Shown piece by piece: positions 63,465-64,000 of a DNA stretch of 64,000 nt. The position numbers and the translations under genes are program-made. Source of the stretch: Terriglobia bacterium. GTDB taxonomy: Bacteria; Acidobacteriota; Terriglobia; Terriglobales; Acidobacteriaceae. Position 1 is the stretch's first letter. The number at the start of each line of letters is the position of its first letter. The notes beneath the pieces were generated by a model. It did not search any database. It was given only the letters and a program-made list of their open reading frames with translations, and was not told the origin of the DNA. The stretch is taken from positions 1-64,000 of the forward strand of contig JAIQGE010000009.1 in assembly GCA_020072815.1 (NCBI GenBank), in the 5' to 3' direction.

Positions 63465-63992
63465 CTACTCGAAGCGCATGCCGCTTTCTTCGGCAAATTG
63501 CAGGAAATAACCAAACGCATCGTCGTAAGAAAGCCCTTTGAAGAACCGAACCGTAGTTCCATAGGATTCCGGTACTTCGAAAAGTTCGTGCTGATACAGG
63601 TGCCCTATGCCCCATTTCGATACCACTCTCCCATTTGCACCAAGCAGGCCGGCGTGTTTGAACCGTTCTTCCTCATTGAAATACAACACAATGTCGCCCT
63701 CGCGTGCATCATCTTGCTTTACTTCGACAACGAGGCCTTTATTCAAGAGCCAATGCGCGAACGCTCCCGCCGCAAAAATTTCACCTCTACCGTGCGTGGC
63801 TATCGTCGCGTAATCGGGTTTTTCTGCGAAATCCAGTACGTGCATCATGCACGTATACCGTCTGATGGGGTGAGGCGAGTCGAGCAACACAATCGTGTTC
63901 GGATATTCCCGAGTTAGAGCGGCGAGGAGGGCAGGGTGCCTCGACACGTCATCTACGCGCGTCATTTCCTCCAATCTTTTCCTCAGCGCCAA
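63465..63992 (-). CDS. NlpC/CHAP-like protein, possibly partial at the window edge
   Basis: 175 residues to a TTG at 63992; the frame stays open to the window edge. YTCMMHVLDF (Cys), GDIVLYFNEEERFKHAGLL (His) and GRVVSKWG follow the order of NlpC/P60-like papain folds (Cys, then GD...HaG). That assignment is weak and I would keep it as hypothetical. ATG 63965 behind GGAGGA is too close for a good start. Confidence 0.45.
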   Translation of the reverse strand: MALRKRLEEMTRVDDVSRHPALLAALTREYPNTIVLLDSPHPIRRYTCMMHVLDFAEKPDYATIATHGRGEIFAAGAFAHWLLNKGLVVEVKQDDAREGDIVLYFNEEERFKHAGLLGANGRVVSKWGIGHLYQHELFEVPESYGTTVRFFKGLSYDDAFGYFLQFAEESGMRFE

Positions 63993-64000
63993 AATGCCCC

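Overview
The window looks chromosomal and is from a GC-rich bacterium, most likely an Acidobacteriota (Terriglobia-like) genome. That assignment is an inference. It rests on the mix of gene families: a bifunctional-nuclease-domain protein, a Lys-rich histone-like protein with a conserved acidic tail, tandem universal stress proteins, a very large amylase-family protein and an alpha-2-macroglobulin. No rRNA gene and no intact tRNA is present to confirm it.

Left part (1-34.9 kb), resident genome. 0.8-9.6 kb is a stress island: an MgtA-type P-ATPase, two tandem Usp proteins, OsmC, an ECF sigma factor, a DUF5335-like protein, a zinc alcohol dehydrogenase and a cytochrome c. Four near-perfect TGTGA-N6-TCACA palindromes sit at its promoters. 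A fifth, weaker one lies before ric-nnrS at 34.15 kb, next to a Crp/Fnr regulator whose recognition helix fits that half-site. I read this as a local low-oxygen/nitrosative-stress regulon. 9.6-20.3 kb carries a threonine dehydratase, an amylase-family enzyme, a bifunctional nuclease and an alpha-2-macroglobulin. 20.7-30.9 kb is an exported-protein cluster: a MauG-like diheme peroxidase, an Ig-like protein, a propeller protein and a PpiC-type isomerase. It is bracketed by two paralogous small secreted proteins, each preceded by three TAAT elements phased at exactly 11 bp.

Middle part (35.4-45.4 kb), accessory island 1. It has an ECF sigma factor, then one protein joining two anti-sigma-type zinc motifs, a membrane segment, a TPR-like region and a CHAT protease. 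Downstream are a Tat/lipoprotein, a small membrane protein, a Cys-rich protein with an internal duplication, a DUF1360-like protein and a small MCCG-starting protein. The island ends at an integrase remnant and the 3' half of a tRNA-Phe gene, which looks like an attachment site.

Right part (45.4-63.3 kb), accessory island 2, looks like an integrated plasmid. It has a degenerate repeat tract, an RHH/ParA partition pair, a Rep_3-type initiator and an iteron origin of about ten 20-bp repeats. Then comes an eight-gene, tightly overlapping operon: DUF4007, AAA ATPase, two unknowns, a giant FtsK-like ATPase, a DndA-like cysteine desulfurase, a GIY-YIG protein and a DndB-like DGQHR protein. It resembles DNA phosphorothioation defence cassettes but has no DndC, DndD or DndE in the window. 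The right edge holds two decayed genes: a monooxygenase with an in-frame stop, and an integrase whose catalytic Tyr is Cys.
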